64,000 bases of DNA, taken from assembly GCF_003865075.1 (NCBI RefSeq), contig NZ_BHWB01000006.1, positions 124,001 to 188,000 of the forward strand, read 5' to 3'. The notes under the pieces are model-generated. The model saw nothing but the letters and a program-made list of their open reading frames with translations. It was not told the DNA's origin and made no database searches. The position numbers and the translations under genes are program-made. Within the stretch, counting starts at the first letter, position 1, and every line of letters begins with the position of its first letter. Source of the DNA: Bacteroides faecalis (lineage in GTDB: Bacteria; Bacteroidota; Bacteroidia; Bacteroidales; Bacteroidaceae). Below, in pieces: positions 8,452 through 18,837 of the stretch.

Positions 8452-9993
8452 TTAAAATTGCTTGTAGCAGAGACTGACGACACGTGGAAATCCTTTCCAC
8501 ACTAATTCTTCAGTAATATTAATTTGTTCAGGAGTATCCGCAACCGAATATTTCCGTACAGAACCACCTCGTCCTTCTTCCGCTCCCTTTTTATATGTCG
8601 CAATATAAAAATTGTCTTCCATCTGCTGTTCGGAGATAATATCATTATTGATAGCCGTTATTTCTTCATCTGGAAAAGTGGCTAGTACTACCGGATGATT
8701 GTTTCTACGAAAATCATATCCGTAAAGAGTATTATCAACTGCATAAATTAAATATCCTTGACGGGTGGTCATAGAAAACAGAGTCGACTCTCCAAATCCG
8801 GTTGCAGCTGTGGAAACCTCATAGCGTCCTCCTTTTGTCACAACACCTCCCTGACGAGTAATCGCATAGGTGTAAATATAATATTTTCCATTACTTAAAT
8901 TTCTAAGTATAGTGGCTGACTGCCCGCTACTAAACAACGAATTGATAGTTGTTACATATTCCAATCCATTGGGAGCAAAATCTTTAGTTGTATCCCAACT
9001 GTAAGGCTCCTCAGAATCCTTATCCAAAAGATCATACATATTTTTAGCCAATGGTCGTAAATAACAGAATTTTTTACCTGACGTATTATATAAAACATAT
9101 TGATCAATGGCTGCCGCTGAAGTTATTTCACCGGTACGATTGCAGGCAATCTTACCCCCTATTGAGAAATATTCATACCCCGCATCTGTTAGATAATAAT
9201 TATTAGGACTTCCAAATTCCCCTTCATTCAAAGTAGTATTTACATAGGCATATCCATCACACAGAAACATTGAACGTTTCTCCTTTACACGCTGAATGTC
9301 AGATGTTACAATGTTATTCCTATATCCTTTGGAATCCGGATCAAAGATTTGCAATTCTTCCGCTGTGTCCAATCCTTCACGATCGTATCTATAGGTATGG
9401 TGCTTCGTACATACATAAATATATTCATCATAAGAATCAAGACTATTGTCTACCCATACAAATGTTGGATCGAGATGAGTAATACCAGCTTTCAATATAT
9501 TTTTCAGATGTAACGTATCTCTACTAATTGACATCATATCCAACACCAGTTTTCCCGCATCGTCATTTCCAACAATCATCCAACCTCTGGTATAAGAACC
9601 ATTAACCGTTAGAGATACATCATTGCTAAACACAAGCCCTGTATTCGTATCCGTAACCTTAAAGAATAAATCATATTCATCTGCCGGAAGTTTTACATCA
9701 TAATTCAATATCCGGTCAGTACTTAGTGTATAACGTGTACTAGGGGATTTCAAAGTACTGACAGCCACCCATTCATATGTATAATTTTCGTTGAGGTTCG
9801 GATCTGTAGTACTGATAATTACAGGTTCAATATTCAGTTTATCTACATCCGTTCGGACAGTATAAGGTTCACTAAAACCTTCTTCTCCTATTTCGATATC
9901 ATTAATAACCGAATAGCTATAGTTTCCTTTATCGTTGAAACAGGAAGAAAACATCGAGCATATCAATAAAGTCGTTATATATATCTTTTTCAT
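8452..9993 (-). CDS. PKD-like family lipoprotein
   Basis: A 513-residue lipoprotein (lipobox FSSC, Cys18). An Ig/PKD-like N-terminal region covers about residues 25-130 (NLNENYTYEWVAV...YDLFFKVTDTNTGLVFSNDVSLTV). The rest has propeller-like repeats with many aromatic residues. This arrangement is that of the PKD-like lipoproteins found immediately downstream of SusC-SusD-DUF4843 genes in Bacteroidetes. The role is probably substrate capture on the cell surface; the ligand is unknown. It is 10 bp from the DUF4843-like gene, so co-transcribed. Confidence 0.75.
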   Translation of the reverse strand: MKKIYITTLLICSMFSSCFNDKGNYSYSVINDIEIGEEGFSEPYTVRTDVDKLNIEPVIISTTDPNLNENYTYEWVAVSTLKSPSTRYTLSTDRILNYDVKLPADEYDLFFKVTDTNTGLVFSNDVSLTVNGSYTRGWMIVGNDDAGKLVLDMMSISRDTLHLKNILKAGITHLDPTFVWVDNSLDSYDEYIYVCTKHHTYRYDREGLDTAEELQIFDPDSKGYRNNIVTSDIQRVKEKRSMFLCDGYAYVNTTLNEGEFGSPNNYYLTDAGYEYFSIGGKIACNRTGEITSAAAIDQYVLYNTSGKKFCYLRPLAKNMYDLLDKDSEEPYSWDTTKDFAPNGLEYVTTINSLFSSGQSATILRNLSNGKYYIYTYAITRQGGVVTKGGRYEVSTAATGFGESTLFSMTTRQGYLIYAVDNTLYGYDFRRNNHPVVLATFPDEEITAINNDIISEQQMEDNFYIATYKKGAEEGRGGSVRKYSVADTPEQINITEELVWKGFPRVVSLCYKQF

Positions 9994-10003
9994 AATTGCA
10001 CTT

Positions 10004-10804
10004 TTAATAATCTATCCCTTTCCCGACAGTCATTTTCACAGGTTTACCTTCTCCATCCAGATAATCCTCATATACAGTCTCACCTTTAGCTTCTTGTTCT
10101 TTCAGATACTGATCTAGTTTAACTGCCAATGTCCTGCATTTTACAGTAGACATCGTTTTCTCAAAATCCTTCAGAGTCAGATTAAATAACTCGCACATCA
10201 ACCGATTTTTCTTCTCCGAATAAGTTCCGAAATAATACTCATTAAATCCCGGCAACTTAATCCACTTATCACTAATAGTAATTGTGTGATGCAACACATC
10301 GATTCCTTCTTTATCAGAACTTCCCGGTCGTAACCATTCTGCCATTGGCGTATTAAAATCTTTATTTGGCAATAACTCCAGTTTCAGTATACGTTCCTTA
10401 TCTTTTAAATCACTTTTCTTATAAAAGTGAATAGGGATATTGGCATATACCTCATTGGCTTTCACATAATAAGTATCAAATAACGGTTCAAAATCACTCC
10501 CTTCTTTAGCTTCAGTTTCCGAATCTTCCTGCGGTACGATTCTAATAGATACTGCACGATCGTGCCCAGCTACTTCACCAATGATTTTGGCACGAACCAA
10601 TAAGATGGTATCCTCACGCTCATCTACAGCAAAAGGAATATCGGAAACGCTGGTATAATCTTCTTCACTATCGTCCAAACCTCCATATTTAGTAGACATA
10701 GCAAAGTAAATACCTGCAATACCTGAATACTCTTCAATATTCTCACGACATCCTGTTTGCAAAATGCCCAACAAGACTAGACAAGTAATATATATAGTTC
10801 TCAT
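10004..10804 (-). CDS. DUF4843-like lipoprotein
   Basis: A 266-residue lipoprotein (LQTGC, Cys19). The pattern IYFAMSTKYGG...ISIRIVPQEDSETEAKEGSDFEP...ILKLELLPNKDF is that of DUF4843, with Calx-beta-like strands. Such proteins follow SusD in many Bacteroidetes operons that also carry PKD-like lipoproteins. The function is unknown and a surface accessory role is inferred. It lies 13 bp after susD. Confidence 0.75.
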   Translation of the reverse strand: MRTIYITCLVLLGILQTGCRENIEEYSGIAGIYFAMSTKYGGLDDSEEDYTSVSDIPFAVDEREDTILLVRAKIIGEVAGHDRAVSIRIVPQEDSETEAKEGSDFEPLFDTYYVKANEVYANIPIHFYKKSDLKDKERILKLELLPNKDFNTPMAEWLRPGSSDKEGIDVLHHTITISDKWIKLPGFNEYYFGTYSEKKNRLMCELFNLTLKDFEKTMSTVKCRTLAVKLDQYLKEQEAKGETVYEDYLDGEGKPVKMTVGKGIDY

Positions 10805-10817
10805 AATTTACTATTTT

Positions 10818-12272
10818 TTATTGCCGGCGTTTTTGCTCCTCATCCGGCAAATCAAACTGATAATTCGATATCTTAATTTCCATATCATCCAAACTAGGAT
10901 TGTATAATCGGCGAAGTGTAGTAACTCCCTTACGTTTGTAATACCAGAACAACTGCCCTTCTCCTATAAACTCACGTACATATTCATCTTCAATATAAGC
11001 ATCCAATCCTGCTGTTGAATGCAACTGAGAAATCTTTCTTGCAGCACGTAGTTCATCCAGACGATTTACCTTCCGGTCACACTCCGCTGCAATTAAATAC
11101 ATTTCTGAGATTCTCACTATCGGCATAAGGTTGGCATATTCATAACCTAAATCCGTTACTTCACCGTATTTCACAAAAAAGCGACCGTCATTCGCTTCGA
11201 TATCACGCATCGATTGCCACTGGCAAGTACGAAGATCACCTTCTTCATCATATAATTGAGCAGCTCCCGCATCAGTCATCTTCAAGACATTTTTCGGTTC
11301 TAGCTTGTTAGAGAATAACTTATCAAATGTGTCTGTCAGTCGCTTAGAGTTATACAATCCAAATAAAATTTCGGGTGAAAATATACGGTTTTCAGAACTT
11401 TGGCTCACAGCTCCCGAAGCAGCTTGCCCATTTACTTGCTCGCGGGTTGCAAAAGGAAAGAATTTTGCAGCTTCATCAATCACCTGATTCGCATATATAC
11501 CTGCATTCTCGGTATCATCGATATAAAGATATACGCGTGCCATCAATGCTTTTACTGCAAAGTAATTCAATCGCTGCCCTCTATAACGATACCTGTTATC
11601 TCCTTTATCATTGTCAGTTATCACATTTCCTTCTGTTATGACCGGATCAAATCCTGTCAACAAATCCAATGCATCTTTCAGGTCATTCAAGATATATTCG
11701 GCAATCGTTGTAGCAGCAAGCAACGGTTTCACCTCTTTTTCTGTATCATTACTATAAGGTATACATTCTTTACCCGGTTCATATTTATAAACAGGCCCGA
11801 AAATACGGAAGACTTCAAAATGAAGCATTGCTCTCAATGCCAAAGCTTCTCCTTTTATTAAATGATAACCTTTATCGGACAACACAACCCGGTTTGTCTC
11901 ACAATGTTCCAAGATTGTATTCAGATTTCCTATCATTGCATATGCCTGAGTCCAAATATCTTTCACTGCATCTTTCGTTGTCTGATAATCAAAATTTGTC
12001 AAATTGCGATAGACATGAGTATTCAGCGGTTTAGAGGTATCATAATACTGAGCCAGAATATCAAAAGTACTTGTTGTTAATTTCTGACCGTAAAGATTGG
12101 TATTCAATAATCCGATATACACACCATTCAGTGCTGTATTAAAACCTTCTTCATTACTAAACAAAGCATCTTCCATAATCCGGTCTTCCGAATCAGTCCT
12201 CAACCATTCTTTACAGGACGAAGTAGCAAGTAAAAGAAGAAAAAGAGAAAATATAATTGTATATTGTTTCAT
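10818..12272 (-). CDS. SusD/RagB family surface lipoprotein (peptide-type operon)
   Basis: A 484-residue lipoprotein (ATSSC, Cys20). It has the SusD fold markers: FNTALNGVYIGLL near the N terminus, GEALALRAMLHFEVFRIFG (TPR-like helix) near residue 145, and the C-terminal RISEMYLIAAECDRKVNRLDELRAARKISQL. It forms the hinged lid on the neighbouring SusC and binds the incoming nutrient. The substrate is not deducible, but the operon has a protease instead of glycosidases. It lies 14 bp downstream of its susC. Confidence 0.92.
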   Translation of the reverse strand: MKQYTIIFSLFLLLLATSSCKEWLRTDSEDRIMEDALFSNEEGFNTALNGVYIGLLNTNLYGQKLTTSTFDILAQYYDTSKPLNTHVYRNLTNFDYQTTKDAVKDIWTQAYAMIGNLNTILEHCETNRVVLSDKGYHLIKGEALALRAMLHFEVFRIFGPVYKYEPGKECIPYSNDTEKEVKPLLAATTIAEYILNDLKDALDLLTGFDPVITEGNVITDNDKGDNRYRYRGQRLNYFAVKALMARVYLYIDDTENAGIYANQVIDEAAKFFPFATREQVNGQAASGAVSQSSENRIFSPEILFGLYNSKRLTDTFDKLFSNKLEPKNVLKMTDAGAAQLYDEEGDLRTCQWQSMRDIEANDGRFFVKYGEVTDLGYEYANLMPIVRISEMYLIAAECDRKVNRLDELRAARKISQLHSTAGLDAYIEDEYVREFIGEGQLFWYYKRKGVTTLRRLYNPSLDDMEIKISNYQFDLPDEEQKRRQ

Positions 12273-12286
12273 AATCCTGTTCTTTT

Positions 12287-15200
12287 TTAGAATCTAATAT
12301 CTACTGACAATGACACACTTCTGGAAAAAGGATACTCAAGACCTCGCTCTTCCTTGAAAGAAGCTAGCCGGAATATATCGTTCATATACAATCGAATAGA
12401 AGCACCTGATGCTCTAATACTACGTAACCATTTCGCAGCAGTTTCGTATCCCAGACTAATTGATTCACCGCTAATCACATTATCATTCACCACAAAACGG
12501 GATGACATAGGTGTACTTTCAAAGTTGTCAATAGCTTTAAACCGAGCTACATCCCCCGGTTCTTTCCAGCGGTCATACAATGCACGCTTATCCAGATTAT
12601 AAAACATGCCGTCTTCCGTAATATTTTCTACCTTATTATATAAAGCAGAAGCAAATACCTTTCTTCCCAGCACATAGCGCAAATTGATACTGGCAGAGAA
12701 TTGTTTGTAATACATGGATACTCCGAATACTCCCTCCAACTTACTGGCGGTAGATCCTACGACTACTTCATCATTCGCATCATATTGGAAAGTATATGTA
12801 CCATCTTTCTTTATAAATATCTCTCGTCCGGTAGCCGGGTCAATTCCTGCCGAACGGACTGCCCAAATATCATCAGGACTACCACCATCATAATAACGAC
12901 GATATGAGTTACCACTTCCCTTTTCATTCATAAAATCGAGTTTATCACCTATATTACGATATTCGGTTGTACCATGACGGAAATTTAAGTTCAAATTCAA
13001 ACGCATATCACTACGTTTTATGGCGTTGAACATGATACTTCCATTAAATCCTTTGGATACCTGACCGCCAAAATTGGTATAAATGCTACTAAGACCAACA
13101 GAAGGAGGCATTGCAACAGAAACCAGCAACGGATCTGTCACTTTATGATAATAATCACCTGATAAACGTAGGCGGCTATCAAAGAATTCAAAGTCAAGAC
13201 CAAAGTTCTTGTCGATTGTTTTCTGCCAAGCCAGATTCTTATTGGCAAACTTTTCAATAATAGCACTTGTTCCAAAATGGTTGGTATAATCCGAATTATA
13301 GATATAAGTACCCGAAGAAAGATAAGCATCAAAATTCTGATTACCCGGATTACCGATAGAGAAACGAAGTTTCAACAAATCAACCCATTCGGCGCGAAAC
13401 CAACGTTCGTTGTTAATATTCCATCCCAAACCAATGGCCCATGTACCTGTAAACATTTTCTGTGCTCCAAATACTGAGGAACCATCCCAACGCAGATTGG
13501 CATCCAGCATATATCGGTTGCGGAATGAATAATTACCATTCATATAAAAACTGGTCGAACGACTGATTGTATTACGATATGTTGGTTTATCTCCTTGATT
13601 AAAACCAGCCGAGAACTGCGGATTCTGATGTAAATCACTAGTAAATCCAGATACCATAAATCCATTTTCCTGTGTTTGTTTCTGACTGAAGGTCCAACCA
13701 CCGACGAGGTTTACTAAATGTACATCCTTAAATACTTTACCATATGTCAATGTAAAATCACCATTGTAGGAGAAGTTATCATTATCTTCACGACTATAAG
13801 TTCCTTTACGGGTTTCGCTCAGAAAATCCGGGTGATTAGGTGACTTGAACATCTCATTTTTAGCAATGCTTTTATTTACTCCTATCCTACTACGTAATTG
13901 AAAAGCATCCCAAAAACGCCATACAACACTGAAATTATTTCTCAATGTCATTTCGCCAGTCTTATTGGTATTGACAATATTATATAGGTAAAGGGGGTTA
14001 TAAATGGTATTTTTGGCAATATCCATAGATTCCAATAACTCAGGAACCGTTCCGTCATCATTATATTTACGATAATAAGGATTCGCTTGTGCAAAATAGG
14101 AGAAATCTACAGGTTCACGATCCCAATTAGTTACATCAATATTAAAATCATTTGTGAAAATCAATGATTTAGCCCGATAACTTAATTTAAGATTACCACT
14201 CATCGTTTCCCTATCCGAGCCTTTCATTACACCATCCTCATTACTATAAGAGACTCCCACACCATATACCATAGCCTCATCACCGCCATCAATATATAAA
14301 TTATGAGAATGATTCAAAACGGCCCGTAAAGGTTCAGACAACCAATAGGTATCCACCCCGCGTCTAACTTCCTTCAAACGACTATAATACTGTGCATCCA
14401 ACTCATCTTGGCTATCATAAATTGTCTTTGCAGTATAGCGTCCCGCCAATCGCTCGAATTCTAGTTTTTCGGAAGCATTCATAAGATTATAATCTGTCAA
14501 GTCGGGTGTTTGATAAGTAAAGTTTCCCGAATATGAAACACGAAGACGTCCCGGTTCAGGTCGTACGGTTTCTACAACGATAACTCCATTAGCTGATTTC
14601 GAACCATATATAGCAGTAGAAGCAGCATCTTTCAACACTGTAACACTGGCAATACGGTCAATCGGAAGTTTCATTATATCATCAATATCCACTTCTACTC
14701 CGTCTAAGATAAATAAAGGTTGATTGGCAGTATTATCATAGTCGGAAGACAATTCTCCCACAATACTGGTTTTCCCACGTATTTCCATGTCCGGCATACG
14801 GTTCGGATCCGAGCCCCAACTAGTATTTTCAATAACATTTAAAGCCGGTTCAAGCGTTTTTAAGCTCTGAATCAGATTCTTTGTTCCAATCTTCTTCAAA
14901 TCATCTTTGGAATAAGTAGTAGCCGAACCGGTAAAACTGTTCTTCTTACGTACGTATATTCCCGTCACAACTACATCTTGAACTTCTGTAACTTTCTCTT
15001 GGAGAATTACAAGTACAGATTTTTGTCCGGTATAAGTAATTTCCTTCCCTTCCATTCCAATACAAGAAACAAGAATAGTTTGCTTACCTGCAGGAATATT
15101 TTTCAGAACAAAATTCCCATACAGATCGGTTGCAGCACCAATTTGCATAGCTCCTTTTACATAAACCGTCGCTCCCGGCAAAGGTTCACCAGAGGCTTCT

Positions 15201-15328
15201 TTAACGACCCCCATTAATATGCGCTCTTGTGCTTGTTTATCTTCTTTCTTTTTTGCACTATTGCCTTGCGCAAACATAGAAGCAGTCACAAACATAACCA
15301 CACACAATAAATTTACAACTCTCAACAT
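12287..15328 (-). CDS. SusC/RagA family TonB-dependent transporter (peptide-type operon)
   Basis: A 1013-residue outer-membrane transporter when started at the ATG at 15328; a TTG two codons earlier is also in frame. A signal peptide ends TASMFAQ. Next comes a carboxypeptidase-regulatory-like domain (about 38-110), the SusC signature VQDVVVTGIYVRKKNSFTG, a TonB plug with PLFILDGVEVD and STAIYGSKSANGVIVVET, and a 22-strand barrel ending VSLSVDIRF. There is no STN domain, so ECF/FecR control is not expected. It is the first gene of a six-gene minus-strand operon. Peptide-loaded SusCD complexes are known from B. thetaiotaomicron (BT2261-2264), so a peptide cargo is plausible. Confidence 0.93.
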   Translation of the reverse strand: MLRVVNLLCVVMFVTASMFAQGNSAKKKEDKQAQERILMGVVKEASGEPLPGATVYVKGAMQIGAATDLYGNFVLKNIPAGKQTILVSCIGMEGKEITYTGQKSVLVILQEKVTEVQDVVVTGIYVRKKNSFTGSATTYSKDDLKKIGTKNLIQSLKTLEPALNVIENTSWGSDPNRMPDMEIRGKTSIVGELSSDYDNTANQPLFILDGVEVDIDDIMKLPIDRIASVTVLKDAASTAIYGSKSANGVIVVETVRPEPGRLRVSYSGNFTYQTPDLTDYNLMNASEKLEFERLAGRYTAKTIYDSQDELDAQYYSRLKEVRRGVDTYWLSEPLRAVLNHSHNLYIDGGDEAMVYGVGVSYSNEDGVMKGSDRETMSGNLKLSYRAKSLIFTNDFNIDVTNWDREPVDFSYFAQANPYYRKYNDDGTVPELLESMDIAKNTIYNPLYLYNIVNTNKTGEMTLRNNFSVVWRFWDAFQLRSRIGVNKSIAKNEMFKSPNHPDFLSETRKGTYSREDNDNFSYNGDFTLTYGKVFKDVHLVNLVGGWTFSQKQTQENGFMVSGFTSDLHQNPQFSAGFNQGDKPTYRNTISRSTSFYMNGNYSFRNRYMLDANLRWDGSSVFGAQKMFTGTWAIGLGWNINNERWFRAEWVDLLKLRFSIGNPGNQNFDAYLSSGTYIYNSDYTNHFGTSAIIEKFANKNLAWQKTIDKNFGLDFEFFDSRLRLSGDYYHKVTDPLLVSVAMPPSVGLSSIYTNFGGQVSKGFNGSIMFNAIKRSDMRLNLNLNFRHGTTEYRNIGDKLDFMNEKGSGNSYRRYYDGGSPDDIWAVRSAGIDPATGREIFIKKDGTYTFQYDANDEVVVGSTASKLEGVFGVSMYYKQFSASINLRYVLGRKVFASALYNKVENITEDGMFYNLDKRALYDRWKEPGDVARFKAIDNFESTPMSSRFVVNDNVISGESISLGYETAAKWLRSIRASGASIRLYMNDIFRLASFKEERGLEYPFSRSVSLSVDIRF

Positions 15329-15634
15329 GTACAACTCTCTTCTAAATTAATGGACTTATTTTCATTCTATTTCTCCTTAATAATAAACTCAACTCTTTAA
15401 GTTTATATTTTTCTTACACATAGAGCATTATCTAAAGTTTTATTCAATAAAAAGTGCATAAAGATACTTATTCTGACATAAAAAGCAAAAAAACAGCAAA
15501 AAAAACAGCAAAAAAAACAAAAATAAGCATATAAAATACCTAAAAGTAGTGATTTTATTTACAGAATACTCATATCCTATTTTTCTTTTTTCACTATTTT
15601 TGCACAATCACTAACTCAATATTAAATATTCAAA
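15329..15634. other. divergent intergenic region between the SusC operon and the phosphatase gene
   Basis: No gene seen. A -7-like TATTTTTG on the minus strand (15535-15528) could start the SusC operon with a leader of about 190 nt. TATTTTTG at 15595-15602 on the plus strand could serve the phosphatase. A run of CAGCAAAAA units lies at 15485-15525. Neither promoter has an obvious -33 box. Confidence 0.4.
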
Positions 15635-17035
15635 ATGAAAAAGCTAATCTATACGTTATTTTTTGTCCTCATTTCCGTTGTAGCTAACGGACAGGCTAAA
15701 TACGTATTCTATTTCATCGGAGATGGAATGGGAGTCAATCAAGTAAATGGTACCGAAATGTATTATGCCGAATTACAAAATGGACGAATCGGCGTTGAGC
15801 CATTGTTATTCACCCAATTTCCAGTAGCAACTATGGCTACTACCTTTTCTGCAACCAATTCGGTGACAGATTCTGCTGCTGCGGGTACAGCTCTATCCAC
15901 TGGTAAAAAGACTTATAACAGTGCTATTTCTGTAGGAGAAGATAAAAAACCTATGGAAACTGTAGCCGAGAAAGCAAAAAAAGCTGGAAAGAAAGTAGGT
16001 GTGGCTACTTCCGTTAGCGTTGACCATGCAACTCCGGCAGCATTTTACGCACACCAGCCTAATAGGAATATGTATTATGAGATAGCCTTAGATCTCCCTA
16101 AAGCAAACTTCGATTTTTATGCAGGAGGTGGCTTCTTGAAACCTACAAAAACTCATGATAAGAAAGATGCACCTAGCATCTTCCCTATTTTCGAAGAAGC
16201 GGGATATACCTTAGCACGCGGTTATAATGACTACAAAGCTAAAGCGGATAAAGCTCAAAAAATGATTCTGATACAAGAAGAGGGTAAAGATCCGGGGTGT
16301 TTACCTTACGCTATTGATCGGGAGGAAAATGACCTGACATTAGCACAAATAACAGAAAGTGCAATTGACTTTTTGATGAAAGGAAAAGACAAAGGATTCT
16401 TCCTTATGGTAGAAGGAGGGAAGATTGACTGGGCGGCGCACGGTAATGATGCGGCAACAGTATTCAATGAAGTAAAAGACATGGATGCAGCTGTAAAAGT
16501 AGCCTACGAATTCTACAAAAAACATCCGAAAGAAACCCTTATTGTTATTACTGCAGACCACGAGACAGGCGGAATCGCCTTAGGAAGAGGAAGATATGAA
16601 CTGAATCTGAAAGCTCTTCAGTACCAGAAAAAGTCTACGGATGGACTTTCAAAACGTATCAGCGAACTGAGAAAGTCAAAAAACAATAGGGTAACTTGGG
16701 AAGAAATGAAAGAATTTCTTGGTCAAGAAATGGGATTCTGGAAAGAAGTACCCATTTCGTGGAAACAAGAAAGAGAATTACGTGATGAGTTCGAAGAGTC
16801 ATTCGTTAAGAATAAAGTAGTATTTGCAGAAAGTATGTATTCAAAAAGCGAACCAATAGCTGCCTGTGCAAAGGAAATAATAAATGATATTGCTATGATA
16901 AATTGGGCAAGCGGCGGACATTCTGCCGGGTATGTTCCAGTATTTGCTATTGGTGCCGGTTCTCATTTGTTCGGTAACAAGATTGACAATACAGAAATAC
17001 CTCAAAGAATAGCCAAAGCGGCAGGATATAAATAA
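15635..17035 (+). CDS. periplasmic alkaline phosphatase (PhoA family)
   Basis: A 466-residue protein with a cleavable signal (MKKLIYTLFFVLISVVANGQ). Metal and active-site motifs are FIGDGMGVNQVNG (Asp30), VTDSAAAGTALSTG with the phosphorylated Ser80, SVDHATPAAFYAH, WAAHGNDA and VITADHETGG, plus a C-terminal GGHSAGYVPVFAIGAG His ligand. This is the complete PF00245 set. It releases phosphate from monoesters in the periplasm. It stands alone; the IS1182 element begins 23 bp after its stop and supplies a terminator-like hairpin. No Pho-type regulator gene is nearby. Confidence 0.93.
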   Translation: MKKLIYTLFFVLISVVANGQAKYVFYFIGDGMGVNQVNGTEMYYAELQNGRIGVEPLLFTQFPVATMATTFSATNSVTDSAAAGTALSTGKKTYNSAISVGEDKKPMETVAEKAKKAGKKVGVATSVSVDHATPAAFYAHQPNRNMYYEIALDLPKANFDFYAGGGFLKPTKTHDKKDAPSIFPIFEEAGYTLARGYNDYKAKADKAQKMILIQEEGKDPGCLPYAIDREENDLTLAQITESAIDFLMKGKDKGFFLMVEGGKIDWAAHGNDAATVFNEVKDMDAAVKVAYEFYKKHPKETLIVITADHETGGIALGRGRYELNLKALQYQKKSTDGLSKRISELRKSKNNRVTWEEMKEFLGQEMGFWKEVPISWKQERELRDEFEESFVKNKVVFAESMYSKSEPIAACAKEIINDIAMINWASGGHSAGYVPVFAIGAGSHLFGNKIDNTEIPQRIAKAAGYK

Positions 17036-17059
17036 TAGAAATTATATCAATCATGAATG

Positions 17060-17093
17060 AGGTTGTGTCAAAATGCTGGCACAACCTTTTTTT
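17060..17093 (+). terminator. hairpin in the left IS1182 end
   Basis: AGGTTGTGTCA (17060-17070) pairs with TGGCACAACCT (17077-17087), followed by a T run. It would end transcripts coming from the alkaline phosphatase gene. The right end (18876-18903) holds the mirror-image copy, which would do the same for susR on the minus strand. Confidence 0.6.
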
Positions 17094-17175
17094 ATGCGCA
17101 AAGCCTAGACTTTCGCAAGCCCGGGCTTTGTTATTACCCAAAATTTTTGTAACTTTAGGCATAAAGTTTTTCGTT

Positions 17176-18837
17176 ATGGCAAAGTTACATTTTCGTCCTT
17201 ACATTCCCAACCAAACAGTTCTTTTTCCCGGAAGAATTGATGAGAACATAGCATCGAACGATCCGGTTCGCATCGTTAATACAGTTGTTGATAATCTCAA
17301 TCTTGACAATTTCAAGAAGCTTTATAAAGCAACCGGTCGTTGTCCTTATCATCCTAAAATGATGCTCAAGGTAATTATCTACGCCTACATGAACAATATC
17401 TATTCGTGCCGCAAAATAGAGAAGCTTCTCCTACGTGACATCCATTATATCTGGCTTTCCGGTAATGAACATCCGGATTTTATTACCATCAACCGTTTTC
17501 GAAACCGTGTAAAAGAAGAAATAAATACCGTATTTACGCAGTTGGTTCTTGTCCTTGCCGACAAAGGTTTTATCAGCCTTGACGTAGAGTATATCGACGG
17601 TACCAAGATTGAGTCCATGGCCAACAAATATACTTTTGTCTGGCGCAAGACAGTCGAAAAGAACCGTACAAAGCTGATGGATAAGATCCGCATTCTCCTG
17701 GAGCAGGTAGATGAAGCCATAGCCCAAGAGAACTCCTCCAAAGACACATCCGTAGAGTTCACTCCTGCCATGCTCTCAGATATAGTGAATGAACTTAAAG
17801 AGGTGCTGGAACACCAGCCTGTAACAAAGGACAAGGAACAAAAGAAAGTCATCCGGGAAAAGAAGAAACAGGTCCGGGAACTTGAGGAGTACCGTGACAA
17901 GCTGATGGAATACGACAATCACCTTGAAGTCCTTGGAGAACGTAATTCCTATTCTAAGACCGATCCTGATGCTACATTCATGCGTATGAAAGAAGACGCC
18001 ATGAAGAACGGGCAGACCAAGCCCGGGTATAATTTACAAACAGGTACTGAAAACCAGTTCATCATAGACTTCCGGCTGTTTCCCAACCCCACCGATACGC
18101 TGACCCTGATCCCTTTCTTCCACTCCTTCCAGCACCGCTATAACCGCTTACCGGGTATCGGTGTGGCAGACTCCGGTTACGGCTCGGAAGAAAATTACCG
18201 GTTCATGCAAGATAATGGGATAGAAGCCTTTGTCAAGTACAACTACTTCCATAAAGAACAGCGTCCCCGTTATACCCCCAACCCATTCCATGCGGAGAGT
18301 CTCCATTACAATGCGGGGGAGGATTACTACGTTTGTCCTATGGGGCAGCACATGAACCGTATAGGAACCAGACGTGACAAAACAGCGAGCGGATACATCT
18401 CCGAAAGTGCCCGGTATAAAGCACAAAGATGCGAAGGCTGTCCTTTGCGTGGCAGTTGCTTTAAAGCCCGGGGGAACCGTATTATAGAAGTCAACCACCG
18501 GTTAAACCAATACAAAAGGCAGGCACGGGAAAGGTTGCTCTCAGAAGAAGGAATCAGGCATAGGGGCAGGCGGTGTATAGAACCGGAAGCCGTTTTTGGA
18601 CAAATGAAATACAACATGGCATACAGAAGGTTCCGGCATATGGGAGAAGACAAGGTGACAATGGACTTTGCCTTCTTTGCCATAGCTTTTAATATCAAAA
18701 AGATGTGTGCAAAACTGAGAAAGGCAGGAAAGGAGTTCATTACACTTGCTAAATCTATATTTATTGGGCTATTTATAACTCGATACAACGGGAATATAGT
18801 AACTTGTTACCAAATGAATGAGAAAAAAGCGGCATAG
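17176..18837 (+). CDS. IS1182-family transposase
   Basis: A 553-residue protein from the ATG at 17176 (MAKLHFRPYIPNQTVLFPGR). The N-terminal DUF772-type region (about 40-120) is followed by the DDE catalytic core: YIDGTKIES, a long charged helical insertion (about 160-290), GVADSGYGSEENYRF and the Glu in EAVFGQMKYNMAYRRF. A CPMGQHM...CEGCPLRGSC zinc-binding-like segment is typical of the family. A frame open to 17053 would run through the terminal repeat and the promoter (TTTG at 17127, TAACTTTA at 17150), so the shorter start is used. The gene appears intact. Confidence 0.93.
   Translation: MAKLHFRPYIPNQTVLFPGRIDENIASNDPVRIVNTVVDNLNLDNFKKLYKATGRCPYHPKMMLKVIIYAYMNNIYSCRKIEKLLLRDIHYIWLSGNEHPDFITINRFRNRVKEEINTVFTQLVLVLADKGFISLDVEYIDGTKIESMANKYTFVWRKTVEKNRTKLMDKIRILLEQVDEAIAQENSSKDTSVEFTPAMLSDIVNELKEVLEHQPVTKDKEQKKVIREKKKQVRELEEYRDKLMEYDNHLEVLGERNSYSKTDPDATFMRMKEDAMKNGQTKPGYNLQTGTENQFIIDFRLFPNPTDTLTLIPFFHSFQHRYNRLPGIGVADSGYGSEENYRFMQDNGIEAFVKYNYFHKEQRPRYTPNPFHAESLHYNAGEDYYVCPMGQHMNRIGTRRDKTASGYISESARYKAQRCEGCPLRGSCFKARGNRIIEVNHRLNQYKRQARERLLSEEGIRHRGRRCIEPEAVFGQMKYNMAYRRFRHMGEDKVTMDFAFFAIAFNIKKMCAKLRKAGKEFITLAKSIFIGLFITRYNGNIVTCYQMNEKKAA

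Noticed and set aside
10818..15328. Plus-strand open frames opposite the SusC and SusD genes, such as 11400-11861
   Set aside because: They are shadows of long, family-matching minus-strand genes and show no domain of their own.
17053..17178. Longer transposase starting at 17053
   Set aside because: It would run through the IS terminal repeat and the promoter at 17127-17157; the ATG at 17176 gives the usual start of the family.
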